DNA of 64,000 bases from Pseudorhizobium pelagicum (GTDB taxonomy: Bacteria > Pseudomonadota > Alphaproteobacteria > Rhizobiales > Rhizobiaceae), in the NCBI GenBank assembly GCA_000722615.1, contig JOKI01000024.1, positions 1-64,000 on the forward strand. Reading direction: 5' to 3'. The notes below the pieces were generated by a model. The model made no database searches. It was given only the letters and a program-made list of their open reading frames with translations, and was not told the origin of the DNA. Numbering within the stretch: the first letter of the stretch is position 1; each line of letters begins with the position of its first letter. A program made the translations under genes and the position numbers. Positions 34,096-43,237 of this stretch are shown in pieces.

Positions 34096-35490
34096 ATGAA
34101 TATGCGCGCGTTGATCGAGGAACTCGGGGAAATCTGCGGCTCAGCGCAAGTTCTGACAAAACCTTCGGAGATGGAGACCTACGCCACTGATTGGAAGCGT
34201 AGCGTCAAGGGGAATCCTGTCTGCGTCGTTCGTCCCGCAAGTACGCAGGAGGTCGCACTGGTCGTCAGAGCCTGCCGTCGCTATCAGGTTGCGATCGTTC
34301 CCCAAGGCGGAAACACCGGGCTAGCGGCCGGCGCCACGCCTAGTCCCAAGGGTGGTGACGTGGTCGTCTCGCTAGTGCGTCTGAACCAGATCCGAAGCAT
34401 CGATCCGCTGGCCATGACGGTTGAAGTAGAGGCAGGAGCAATTCTTCAGACGGTGAAGGAAAAGGTGGAGACATATGGCAGGCTTCTGCCCGTAGGTATT
34501 GCGGCGGAGGGATCGGCTACGATCGGTGGTATCGTATCGACAAATGCCGGCGGTATCAGCGTCCTGCGATACGGGATGACGCGAGCGCTGGTGCTGGGCC
34601 TTGAAGTGGTATTGGCAGACGGCACGATCGTCGACGGCCTACGCCATCTGCGCAAGGACAATTCCGGTTATGACTGGAAGCAACTTTTCATCGGTGCAGA
34701 GGGCACTCTTGGTATCGTGACGGCGGCCGTGCTGCGGCTCGTGCCGCGGCCGCGGGGAAGCGTGACCGCGTTTTTGTCTGTTCCCGATGTAGACGCCGCG
34801 GCGCGCCTGTTCTCGCTCTCGCAGGAGCTGGTCGGAGATGCATTGAGCACGTTTGAATTGATCTCGCAGACGTCGGTGGCCTTGGTCGAGAAACATGTTG
34901 GGCTCAGAAGCCCGATCGCGGCTGGCGGTTGGTACCTTCTGGTCGAGGCAGCATCGAGCCTTTCGGGACTAGAACAGGCAATGGAGACCATGCTGGGGAA
35001 AGCGCTTGAAGATGGTCTGGCGGTCGATGGAGTGGTTGCCGCGAGTGGCCAGCAGGTGCAGTCGATCTGGTCGCTGCGGGAACACATAACAGAGGCAGAA
35101 GCCCGACATGGCGAGAGCCTAAAGCACGACATCTCAATTCCCATCGGCCGGATGTCAGACTTCCTCGTCGAAGCCGGCGAGGCGGTGACCGCCATATGCC
35201 CGCAAGCCGACTTCAACATTTTCGGGCATCTCGGCGATGGAAACCTGCACTACAATGTTCTTCTGAATGGCGGACAGGAGCACGAGGCGGTTAATAGGGC
35301 CGTACATGACGTGGTGGTTCTTTATCGCGGATCGATATCCGCTGAACATGGAATAGGACAGTACCGATTAAAGGAATGGCTGCGCACGAAACCCGAGACC
35401 GAGCAGAAGCTTGCGCGCGCGATCAAGCAAGTGCTCGATCGGGATTGTATGATGAACCCAGGAAAGCTGCTGCCACTGAACCCGGGATGA
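34096..35490 (+). CDS. FAD-linked D-2-hydroxyacid dehydrogenase (GlcD/D-LDH-like)
   Basis: A 464-residue flavoprotein. The FAD_binding_4 domain shows VVPQGGNTGLAAG-type sequence (IVPQGGNTGLAAGATP) and GIAAEGSATIGGIVSTNAGG. The FAD-oxidase C-terminal domain has FGHLGDGNLHYNVL, SAEHGIGQYR and ends MNPGKLLPLNPG. ATG 34096 is preceded by GGAGGGGG at good spacing, so the in-frame TTG at 34066 is not used. It is the last gene of the operon. Together with the FMN L-dehydrogenase it would let the cell oxidise both enantiomers of a 2-hydroxy acid. Confidence 0.9.
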   Translation: MNMRALIEELGEICGSAQVLTKPSEMETYATDWKRSVKGNPVCVVRPASTQEVALVVRACRRYQVAIVPQGGNTGLAAGATPSPKGGDVVVSLVRLNQIRSIDPLAMTVEVEAGAILQTVKEKVETYGRLLPVGIAAEGSATIGGIVSTNAGGISVLRYGMTRALVLGLEVVLADGTIVDGLRHLRKDNSGYDWKQLFIGAEGTLGIVTAAVLRLVPRPRGSVTAFLSVPDVDAAARLFSLSQELVGDALSTFELISQTSVALVEKHVGLRSPIAAGGWYLLVEAASSLSGLEQAMETMLGKALEDGLAVDGVVAASGQQVQSIWSLREHITEAEARHGESLKHDISIPIGRMSDFLVEAGEAVTAICPQADFNIFGHLGDGNLHYNVLLNGGQEHEAVNRAVHDVVVLYRGSISAEHGIGQYRLKEWLRTKPETEQKLARAIKQVLDRDCMMNPGKLLPLNPG

Positions 35491-35551
35491 GCCGATACTA
35501 GCCGGCCGGATAGCTTCCGTTCAACGCGAAGATGTCGCTTGGCACCTAACC

Positions 35552-36219
35552 GTGAGAATGCGGCCGCTTTGATCCGAGACCGGTAACTTCTCTGGGGTCA
35601 GGCTGCTCGCAGGAGAGGTGGTTTGGGCTTGAACATTGGAGGCACGGTCGGCTCAGGCTGTCGGAACCGTGTCCGCAATCGATCGTGAAGCTCGCCGTTC
35701 AGATCTGCCGTCCGGACTTGCATGAGCATGTGAGCGCCGTGGAGCGACCATCGCATCTGCTGTTTCTTGACCATCCGCTTGGCGACGAGTGAATTCACCG
35801 CTAACTCAGCCAGGGTCGTTGCTACGCGGAGGCCAGCTCGGTAGCGCTTGCCATAATTGACGATCGCGCCGCGGTTTGATCTGACATAGGTCAGGAGCTG
35901 CGAGCCGAGGCTGTGAAGGCGGGCGATGGAGAACTCGCCGTCTCCTTGCGAAGCCTTCAGTCTTGCCAGGAGTTGCTCCAGGTCGCGGATCGCGCGATCG
36001 ACCTGCCCATGCCACAGACGCCACTTCACCGCTCTGATGTCTCGGTCGGTAGCGGGAAGCGTTTCTAAGGGACCCGATCGGGATCGAGCCATATGATCGG
36101 CGATCTGCTGCATCGGCTGGATCTTCATCGCGATGTGGAACCAGTCAATGATGTGAGCCGTCGGCTTCGGCATGGCGCGCGGCAACCGCTTCAAGATCTC
36201 GGCGCCATCCCGGAATATT
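35552..36219 (-). mobile_element. ISKra4-family transposon, 3' part with terminal end
   Basis: The minus strand from about 36219 to 35598 encodes the C-terminal half of an ISKra4 transposase: DGAEILKRLPRAMPKPTAHI, WFHIAMKIQPMQQIADHM, SLGSQLLTYVRSN, SLVAKRMVKKQQMRWS and the C-terminus PPMFKPKPPLLRAA. Beyond the stop lies the terminal sequence GAGACCGGTAACTTCTCTGG (from 35576), with outer GTGAG at 35552. It matches the end at 8933-8989. The N-terminal half is absent here, and the break adjoins an ISL3 fragment. It is likely the counterpart of the 5' part at 8.9-9.6 kb. Confidence 0.85.
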
Positions 36220-36235
36220 TCATAGCCGCAAGTCG

Positions 36236-36499
36236 GCGAGGCTCGAAGAATGGATTGATGATGCCATTCATTCTGGCCTCGTTTCCCTAGCCCGCTTTGC
36301 CCGCGTTCTTCGCCGCGATATCGACGCTGTCCGTAACGCCATCGACATGCCTTGGAGCAATGGTCAAGCGGAAGGCCAGATCAATCGACTGAAGACGATC
36401 AAGCGCTCCATGTATGGCCGACCGGGTGCAGAGCCTCAGAGCGCGGATGATGCCCATCAAATTGGGCTGATCTCCACACAAAGTGAGGCAGAGCCCGGT
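36236..36499 (+). mobile_element. ISL3-family transposase C-terminal remnant with right end
   Basis: Without a start codon, the plus strand reads LEEWIDDAIHSGLVSLARFA, then IDMPWSNGQAEGQINRLKTI and MYGRPG, the C-terminus of ISL3-type transposases. A one-base frameshift follows, after which SLRARMMPIKLG ends at TGA near 36470. The bases to about 36499, ending AGTGAGGCAGAGCCC, look like the element's terminal repeat. Only this right end survives, and it directly abuts ISKra4 and IS5 pieces. Confidence 0.72.
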
Positions 36500-36773
36500 T
36501 AAATGCAAAACGACACGATCGCTCGTTTGGGCCAAGGCTTCAAACAGCTGCCGCCAAATCCCTTTGGCGGACCAACGGTGGAAGCGGTTGTAAACAGTTG
36601 TCGAAGCCGTAGCAGCCTGGGCAATCCTGCCAACGGCAGCCAGAGCGCAGAACATGGACGATCCCGCTGATAATCCGGCGATCGTCGGTTCGATGAGCGC
36701 CGGGCTGGTTCGTTGGAAGCAAAGGAGCGATCACCGCCCACCGCTGGTCATCATGCCAGAACTCTCCTGCCAT
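36500..36773 (-). mobile_element. IS5-family (IS427-like) transposase N-terminal remnant, frameshifted
   Basis: From ATG 36773 the minus strand reads MAGEFWHDDQRWAVIAPLLP, then RRIISGIVHVLRSGCRWQDC. After a frameshift near 36640 it continues as TTVYNRFHRWSAKGIWRQLF and EALAQTSDRVVLHL. This is the N-terminal part of IS5-family transposase OrfA. The sequence ends at the ISL3 terminal repeat. No OrfB part is present, so the element is dead. Confidence 0.78.
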
Positions 36774-36853
36774 GGTCCAAAACTCCTGCTTCTGCAGGTA
36801 ATGAATCATGGATAGCTAATCTCATCGACAATTTGATTGGGTTTCGACCCTAA

Positions 36854-38098
36854 TTAGTCGTTTTCCAGTGCCCGGGCGCTTTCCTTCAAAATGCCGACAA
36901 ACTGGGTTTGAATGGGCGTCGGCAGCCAGTTCGAACGGATGGATATGCCCTTGTGGGCGGGCGGAAAGCTTGGAACCCAGGGCAGCACAGTCAGGAGATT
37001 AAGCTGTTCGTCCATTTCGATCTCGTGCCGGCTCACCAAGGCAAGGCGGTTGCTACATGCCAGAATGGCCCGGATCGTCGAAAGCGAGCTTGTTTCGATC
37101 AGCATGTTCGGCCGCTGGTCGTGGTCCTCGAACAGCGCGTCATATTCCCGCCGTCGCGGCGTGCCTTGGCCAGGCGCGATCCAGTCGTGGCGCAGCAGGT
37201 CGCTGCGGGTGACCTCGGCCTGCGCGGCGAGCGGATGACCTGACCGGGCGACGATGCAGTAGGGGTCGGTGAAAAGCGGGATCTCCGTTACTTCCATATC
37301 CCAATCCGGCCGGCGCAGAACGCCGAAGATCATGTCGATGGCACCATTGCGCAAGCTATTGAACAATATCGCATAGGGTGCATTCGTGACGACGACGCGG
37401 GCTTTGGGAAACCGCTCCGTCAACCGGGCGATGGCCGCTCCGATGAGATAGGCCCCGGACATGGGCAGGGCACCGATCAGGATCTTGCCGCTTTCAGAGC
37501 CGTCGAGCGAACTGATCTCGTCGAGCGCCGCGTCCATCTCGCGCAGGGCAAGGGCGAGCTTGCGTGCCAGGCCTGCCCCTGTATCCGTCATCCGCAAACC
37601 GAAAGGCGAACTGGTGTAGACCGGTTGCCCCAGCAGCGCTTCAAGGTCGCGCATCGTCCGATGCAGCGAGGACGTGGAGATGCCGCTGACATGTGCCGCC
37701 TGCGAAAAGGTGGTGCTCATGGAAATGCCGATGAGGCTGCGGACCTGGGCGCTGGTCAGATAGCGCGCCCGCGCCGGCTCTCCCCCCATTACCGTAGCGA
37801 AGGCCGCATCGCACTGGTCCAGAAAGCGGCGAACACGATTGAGGTAGAACTCTCCCGCCCGGGTGAGGACGGTGCCTTTCTGATGCCGTTGAAAAAGATT
37901 GCGGCCCAGCGACGCCTCCACTTTGGCAACCGCCTGCGTGACGGCGGGCTGGGACAGGCGCAGTTCCAGCGCGGCCTTGCCGATGCTGTTGTGGCGGCCA
38001 ACGGCCTCCACCGCCCGCAGATGGCGCAGATTGGGCAGCGGCACGTTTTCGCTGATGCCGGTCGGATCGTGGGTAAAGGTCGTCATGGGGTCATTCAA
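36854..38098 (-). CDS. LysR-family regulator with two helix-turn-helix domains
   Basis: A 414-residue regulator, about 110 residues longer than a usual LysR. Residues 22-81 form one winged helix (NLRHLRAVEAVGRHNSIGKA, LSQPAVTQAVAKVEASLGRN). Residues 112-175 form a second (SAQVRSLIGISMSTTFSQAA, ISTSSLHRTMRDLEALLGQP). The effector-binding domain starts near 205 (GKILIGALPMSGAYLIGAAI). It is divergent from the MmgE/PrpD-TTT operon across 487 bases. A 21-base element shared by the two promoter regions of the catabolic locus is a candidate target. Confidence 0.85.
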   Translation of the reverse strand: MNDPMTTFTHDPTGISENVPLPNLRHLRAVEAVGRHNSIGKAALELRLSQPAVTQAVAKVEASLGRNLFQRHQKGTVLTRAGEFYLNRVRRFLDQCDAAFATVMGGEPARARYLTSAQVRSLIGISMSTTFSQAAHVSGISTSSLHRTMRDLEALLGQPVYTSSPFGLRMTDTGAGLARKLALALREMDAALDEISSLDGSESGKILIGALPMSGAYLIGAAIARLTERFPKARVVVTNAPYAILFNSLRNGAIDMIFGVLRRPDWDMEVTEIPLFTDPYCIVARSGHPLAAQAEVTRSDLLRHDWIAPGQGTPRRREYDALFEDHDQRPNMLIETSSLSTIRAILACSNRLALVSRHEIEMDEQLNLLTVLPWVPSFPPAHKGISIRSNWLPTPIQTQFVGILKESARALEND

Positions 38099-38265
38099 TC
38101 CGCATTATGGCTTGTCCGTCAAGACGCGCGGCAATCTGTCGAATTCCGGCAAGGCAGATGACTCGTTTTTTAGGAAATACATGTTGTTTTTCAAATGGGT
38201 GATTTCAGGTTGCAGTCGCACAGTCCCAGATGTTCGACGGAGCCGCTTTCGACAGTTAAATGAGC

Positions 38266-38286
38266 CATGTCTCATTATCTTATGCT
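38266..38286. promoter_or_regulatory. Shared 21-base element, copy A (upstream of MmgE/PrpD operon)
   Basis: The bases match copy B at 43344-43364 at 18 of 21 positions, with consensus CATGTCnCATTnTCTTATG. Both copies have the same orientation and lie upstream of catabolic operons (320 and 238 bases before the starts). Copy A lies in the divergent region 38099-38585 between the double-HTH LysR and MmgE/PrpD. Apart from it I see no gene there. Confidence 0.5.
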
Positions 38287-38585
38287 GGGTAACGCAGTTC
38301 TAATTTGAAACTTTCGCGCTGCCGAGGCTGACTGTATCTTGCCGGATAGGGAGTTCGGCAGGAGGATTATCCGCTAGGTCAGGTCGGCGCAGGATGCCCG
38401 GTTGCTTGAATGCATCCGGGACGGCGGGCGACTGTCTTGAGAATTGGCGAGAATATCGCCTCCTGAATGCAGGTGGGGTGAGCGGCGTGTTGCGTTCGCC
38501 CGTGTGGCCGGCGGAGCAAGGCTCGTCGGTTTCCGGAGTTTCGAAGTCCGCCGATTGCCGGCGCAAGACGACCGCAAGGAATCAG

Positions 38586-39995
38586 ATGAACGACATGACA
38601 GCCATCAATCGAGAATCGTCGATCGCAAGCCTGGCGAAATGGACGCTGGCAGCGGAGCCGGCCTATGTTTCCGACCTTGCCCTACGACAGGCGGAACTGC
38701 TGACGCTGGATTCCGTGGCCTGCGCCTATTCGGCCCGCAACGCGAGTGCCCCACGCCGGGTAGCGGCGATGATCGATGAACTCGGCAGCAAGCCGGCCTG
38801 CACGCTGATCGGCCATTCCGGCCGTGGCTCGGTGCTGGACGCGACCTTCCTCAATTGCGCATTGGTTCGCTCGCAGGACTTCAACGATGTCCAGTTCATA
38901 CAGAAGGACGGCAAGCTGCATATCGGCGGCCATTGCAGCGACGTGCTGGCAGCGGCGCTGGCCGTGGGCGAGGCGCAGGGTGCCAGGGGCCAGGATGTTC
39001 TGGCCGCCATCATCATGGGCTATGAGCTTTTCCGGCGACTGCGCGACCTGATGCCGATGGACAGCGTGTGGGACGGAGCAAGCGCCGTCGGCGTCGTCGC
39101 GGCAGCGATGGCAGGCCGCATCATGGGTCTTGATGAAGCGCGGCAGGCGAATGCGCTTGCCTTGGCATTGGCGCGTTGTGCGACCCCTTCGATCGTTCGC
39201 TACGGCGAGCTTTCGGGAGCCAAGAACATGGTGGGCGCGCTTCTCGCCCGCGAGGGGGTGCAACTCACCCTGCTGGCGGCCAAGGGCATGACGGGCCCGC
39301 AGCAGGTCCTGGATCACCGCTGGGGCATGCAGGAGGTGTTCGATCCGGCGCTCGGGTTCGAAAGGCTGTGGGCGCCGATCGACGAACTGTTCATTCTGCG
39401 CTCGCATGTCAAGACCTTCGCCTGTATCGGCACGGCCCAGGCCTCGATCGTCGCAGCCCTCAATGCGCATCGGTTGCTCGCCGGCCGGGTCAGTGACATC
39501 GAGGCAATCGACGTGATCATGGCGGACCTGCCTATCATTCGCAAACAACAGGCCGAGAAGCCGCGCCTGACGCCATCGACCCACGAAACGGCCGATCACA
39601 GCTTCACCTTCCTGCCGGCCGTCGTCCTGATGGATGGAGAACTGACCGAGCGCCAGTATGTGAACGAACGCTGGGCACAGCCCGAAACGCGCGCACTGAC
39701 CGCGAAGGTGCGGCTCTCCGTTTCCGAGGAACTGCGTGCGCGCTCACCGGAGGCGATGCCTTGCCAGATCCGCGTGCATCTGGCCGGCGGCGAGGTCATT
39801 CAGACGGAATGCCTCTATCCGCCGGGTCACTCCTTCCCTGACCGAGGCCTGGCCCGCGAACCGGTGGTCGAGAAATTCAAGGAGGTAACGGAAACGATCC
39901 TGACGGGCGAGCGACAGGCCAGGATCATCGAGGAGGTGCTCGATCTGCGCAACAAGGGAACAGTCGGACCGACCATTTCGCTGCTGAGCATATGA
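38586..39995 (+). CDS. MmgE/PrpD family protein
   Basis: A 469-residue cytoplasmic protein of the 2-methylcitrate dehydratase/aconitate-isomerase superfamily. It shows DSVACAYSARNASAPRRVAAMIDEL, LNCALVRSQDFNDVQF, IIMGYELFRRLRDL, ALARCATPSIVRYGELSGAKNM and the C-terminal PGHSFPDRG. Family members dehydrate, isomerise or decarboxylate tricarboxylates such as methylcitrate and cis-aconitate. ATG 38586 has AAGGA upstream; the frame is open from 38394 without support. It heads an operon with a TTT importer, so the imported compound is probably a tri- or dicarboxylate. Confidence 0.88.
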   Translation: MNDMTAINRESSIASLAKWTLAAEPAYVSDLALRQAELLTLDSVACAYSARNASAPRRVAAMIDELGSKPACTLIGHSGRGSVLDATFLNCALVRSQDFNDVQFIQKDGKLHIGGHCSDVLAAALAVGEAQGARGQDVLAAIIMGYELFRRLRDLMPMDSVWDGASAVGVVAAAMAGRIMGLDEARQANALALALARCATPSIVRYGELSGAKNMVGALLAREGVQLTLLAAKGMTGPQQVLDHRWGMQEVFDPALGFERLWAPIDELFILRSHVKTFACIGTAQASIVAALNAHRLLAGRVSDIEAIDVIMADLPIIRKQQAEKPRLTPSTHETADHSFTFLPAVVLMDGELTERQYVNERWAQPETRALTAKVRLSVSEELRARSPEAMPCQIRVHLAGGEVIQTECLYPPGHSFPDRGLAREPVVEKFKEVTETILTGERQARIIEEVLDLRNKGTVGPTISLLSI

Positions 39996-40049
39996 ACTGA
40001 CAATCGAACCGGTTTTCGGACCGGAAACATACAACGGGAGGAGAAAACC

Positions 40050-41075
40050 GTGAAACTGCAAAAACTGCTTATCGCTACAACCTTGACGCTGTCCGCCGCA
40101 TTCGCGACGGCACAGGCCCAGTCGGTCGAGGAATTCTACAAGGGCAACACGGTGACGCTGATGGTCTCGGCGGCACCCGGCGGTGGCGCCGATCTCTACG
40201 CACGCGCCTTCGCGCCCTTCATGTCCAAGCACATTCCGGGCAATCCGAACGTGGTGGTCACCAACGTTCCGGGCGCTGGCGGTCTGACGGCGGCGGCGCA
40301 GTTGCAAAACAGCGCCCCCCGGGACGGCACCGTCATCGCCGCGCTCCAAAGAAACAACCTCTACCTGCCGATGGTCTCGGCGGAAAAGCTGGCCTTCGAT
40401 CCCCGCGAAGTGAACTGGGTCGGAAGCCTCAACAAGGAAAGCTACGTCCTGATCACCTGGGAGAACGCCCCGGTGAAAACCATTGACGACCTCTCCGTCC
40501 ATCCGCTGACAATCGGCTCGACCTCGTTCAACAACGAGAACCGGACCTTTCCTGCGATGATCAACGACTATCTCGGCGGCAAGATGGAAATCATTCCCGG
40601 CTACAAGGGCAATGACGAGATCGCGCTCGCCATGGAACGCGGCGAGGTGCAGGGCAGGGCGGTAACGACCACCAGCCTGCTTGGCGGCAACGACGCCAAC
40701 TGGCTGGCCGAGGGCAAGCTGCATGTCGTCGCGCAACTTGCCATGCGACCCAATCCCGCCGTCAAGGACGTACCGATGATCATCGATCGGGTGACGGACC
40801 CGAGGGCACGCTCGGTGTTCGAGTTCATGTTCAAGCCGCTGGATGCCGGTCGCCCCTTTGCCGCTCCTCCGGCGGTTCCGGAAGACCGGCTGGCGGCCCT
40901 GCGCGCCGCCTTTGAAGCCGCCGCTCAGGACCCCGGCTTCGTCGCGGAAGTCGCCAAGCAGAATGCCACGGTCGAAATGATACCGGGCCTCGAGATTCAC
41001 AAGATCCTGGACGAACTCTACGCGACGCCGCCCGAAGTGCTTGATATGGTCAAGAAACTTCTGGTTTCGCGTTGA
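40050..41075 (+). CDS. Tripartite tricarboxylate transporter binding protein (Bug-like)
   Basis: A 341-residue periplasmic protein starting at GTG 40050 behind GGGAGGAG. The signal peptide ends near residue 24 (AFATAQAQ). The body shows VTLMVSAAPGGGADLYARAF, MSKHIPGNPNVVVTNVPGAG and PGYKGNDEIALAMERGEVQG. These match the branch often annotated as Bug-like or tricarboxylate transporter proteins. It precedes the fused TctA-TctB permease by 67 bases. Confidence 0.88.
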   Translation: MKLQKLLIATTLTLSAAFATAQAQSVEEFYKGNTVTLMVSAAPGGGADLYARAFAPFMSKHIPGNPNVVVTNVPGAGGLTAAAQLQNSAPRDGTVIAALQRNNLYLPMVSAEKLAFDPREVNWVGSLNKESYVLITWENAPVKTIDDLSVHPLTIGSTSFNNENRTFPAMINDYLGGKMEIIPGYKGNDEIALAMERGEVQGRAVTTTSLLGGNDANWLAEGKLHVVAQLAMRPNPAVKDVPMIIDRVTDPRARSVFEFMFKPLDAGRPFAAPPAVPEDRLAALRAAFEAAAQDPGFVAEVAKQNATVEMIPGLEIHKILDELYATPPEVLDMVKKLLVSR

Positions 41076-41142
41076 CCAGTCCGCGTTCCCTTGCTGGGGT
41101 TTCGGCCCCGGCATCTCACCTTAAAAGTCAATAGGACGAACA

Positions 41143-43206
41143 ATGGACCCCGTCGAAAGTGTAAGCATGCTGGGCGCGGCCTGGGATGCGCTGACGATAC
41201 TCGCGGATCCCATGCGCCTGGGTATTCTGTTCCTGGCAGCATTTCTGGGCGTAGTCCTCGGCATCGTTCCCGGTATCGGCGGTCTGGCGGGAACGGCCTT
41301 GCTGCTGCCCTTCACCTTTGCCATGGACCCCTATTCCGCATTCGCTTTCCTGCTCGGGCTTGGCGCCACCACCTCGACGGGCGATCCGATCCCGGCAATC
41401 CTGTTCGGCGTGCCGGGCGGTGCAGGCTCGGCGGCGACCGTTCTCGATGGCTTGCCGATGGCCAAACGCGGCGAGGCCGGGCGGGCTTTGAGTGCCGCCT
41501 ACATGTCCTCCTTGATGGGAGGGCTGTTCGGAGCCGTGTTGCTCGGTCTTTCCGTGCCGGTGCTGCGCCCGGTCATGCTCTATATCGGAACGCCGGAAAT
41601 GCTGGCGATATCCATACTGGGCCTGTCAATGGTTGCGGCGCTGTCCAGCAGCACGCCGCTGCGCGGTCTGGCCGCGGCTGCGATCGGTGTGATGATCTCC
41701 ATGATCGGCTCTGAACCGCGGACCGGTGCGTTCCGCTGGACATTCGAAAGCCTCTATTTGTGGGAAGGCCTGCCGCTCGTGCCGCTCACGCTCGGTCTCT
41801 TCGCCTTGCCGGAACTTTGCGACATGATGATTTCGCGTCATTCGCTGAAGGGCAAACCGATGCAGAACGTCAATCTCGGCATTATGCAGGGCGCCAAGGA
41901 TTGCTTCCGCGAATGGTGGCTGATCCTGCGCTGCAGCTGGATCGGCACGGCGCTCGGCGCCATCCCGGGCATTGGCGGCGCGGTCGTGGATTGGGTGGCC
42001 TATGCGCATGCCGCAAGGACCGTGAAGGATGGCCACAAGACCTTCGGCAAGGGCGACGTGCGAGGTGTCATCGCCTCGGAAAGCGCCAACAACGCCAAGG
42101 AAGGCGGCTCCCTTATCACCACGATTGCCTTCGGCATCCCCGGTTCGGCCGGCATGGCGATCATCCTCGGCGCGTTCCTGTCCCAGGGGCTTGTTCCCGG
42201 ACCGGACATGCTCACCAAGAACCTGTCGATCACCTATTCGATGGTCTGGTCCATCGCGATCGCCAACATCATCGGCGCGGGCCTGTGCTACGCCTTCAGT
42301 CCGCAATTCGCCCGCCTTGCCACATTGCGCTACACGCTGGTCCTTCCGGTGGTGCTCTGCATCATCTTCATCGGCGCCTATGAAGGGTCCCGCCAATGGG
42401 GAGACCTGCTGACCCTGCTGGTGTTCGGCGTTGCCGGCTGGACGATGAAGCGCTTGCGGTGGCCGCGTGCGCCACTGATCCTCGGTGTGGTCCTTGGTGA
42501 CACGATCGAGCGGCAATTGTTCATATCCATCCGCCTTTACGGTGCCGACTGGCTTCTGCACCCGATGGTCATCGTCATACTTGGCATCGCCTTGCTTGGT
42601 ATCCTGCGACCGGTCTTCGCAGCCCTGATGGCGCGACACGAGGGCTGGAACATCAATATCGGAAAACCGAAGTTCTCGCCTGTCGACATGTTCCCGGTCA
42701 TTCTTCTGGCGGCGATGGCCTTCCTCTTCTGGCGGACGGCGGGTTGGGGATGGTCGACCGCGCTTGTGCCGCAGATCGTGACCGGGGTCGCTTTCGTCGC
42801 GGTTCTCGGCTCGCTCGCCAACGCCGTCTTCCGCCGGGGCATCACCGCGCCTTCGCCACTGGACGAGGCGCGCGCGGAGGCAAGCCAGGCGATCCACATG
42901 GATCTCGTCGATGACAATGACGGGCTTGCGGTGTCCGAAGTGCTGCGGCGCGCGGCAATGTTTGCCGGATGGCTCCTGGCCTTCCTCCTGTCAATGGGTG
43001 CCATCGGCATCCTGCCGACGATCCCCTTGTTCGTCGCCTTGTTCATGCGGCTGGAGGGTCGGGAACGCTGGACCCTCATCTTGCCCATGGCGATCGGAGT
43101 GACACTGTTCGTCTATGTCGTCTTCGACCAGATGTTGACCATGAACTGGCCGCTGACATGGATCGGCCAGGCATTCCCCGCATTGCGTTTCATCCCCTCG
43201 GTCTGA
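41143..43206 (+). CDS. Fused TctA-TctB tricarboxylate transporter permease
   Basis: A 687-residue membrane protein. Residues 1 to about 500 are a complete TctA with LGIVPGIGGLAGTALLLPFT, the motif GATTSTGDPIPAILFGVPGG and the second repeat GAIPGIGGAVVDWVAYAHA. From about residue 510 (FSPVDMFPVILLAAMAFLFW) to the end is a TctB-like domain with four membrane segments. No separate tctB is present, which supports a true fusion. Downstream is a strong hairpin at 43238-43268. Confidence 0.9.
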   Translation: MDPVESVSMLGAAWDALTILADPMRLGILFLAAFLGVVLGIVPGIGGLAGTALLLPFTFAMDPYSAFAFLLGLGATTSTGDPIPAILFGVPGGAGSAATVLDGLPMAKRGEAGRALSAAYMSSLMGGLFGAVLLGLSVPVLRPVMLYIGTPEMLAISILGLSMVAALSSSTPLRGLAAAAIGVMISMIGSEPRTGAFRWTFESLYLWEGLPLVPLTLGLFALPELCDMMISRHSLKGKPMQNVNLGIMQGAKDCFREWWLILRCSWIGTALGAIPGIGGAVVDWVAYAHAARTVKDGHKTFGKGDVRGVIASESANNAKEGGSLITTIAFGIPGSAGMAIILGAFLSQGLVPGPDMLTKNLSITYSMVWSIAIANIIGAGLCYAFSPQFARLATLRYTLVLPVVLCIIFIGAYEGSRQWGDLLTLLVFGVAGWTMKRLRWPRAPLILGVVLGDTIERQLFISIRLYGADWLLHPMVIVILGIALLGILRPVFAALMARHEGWNINIGKPKFSPVDMFPVILLAAMAFLFWRTAGWGWSTALVPQIVTGVAFVAVLGSLANAVFRRGITAPSPLDEARAEASQAIHMDLVDDNDGLAVSEVLRRAAMFAGWLLAFLLSMGAIGILPTIPLFVALFMRLEGRERWTLILPMAIGVTLFVYVVFDQMLTMNWPLTWIGQAFPALRFIPSV

Positions 43207-43237
43207 TCCTCAGACACGGCGCTACTGCAAATCCAGG

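Noticed and set aside
41626-42897. Minus-strand open frame opposite the fused TctA-TctB gene
   Set aside because: Hydrophilic, repetitive composition without family resemblance; the opposite strand encodes a clear membrane transporter.
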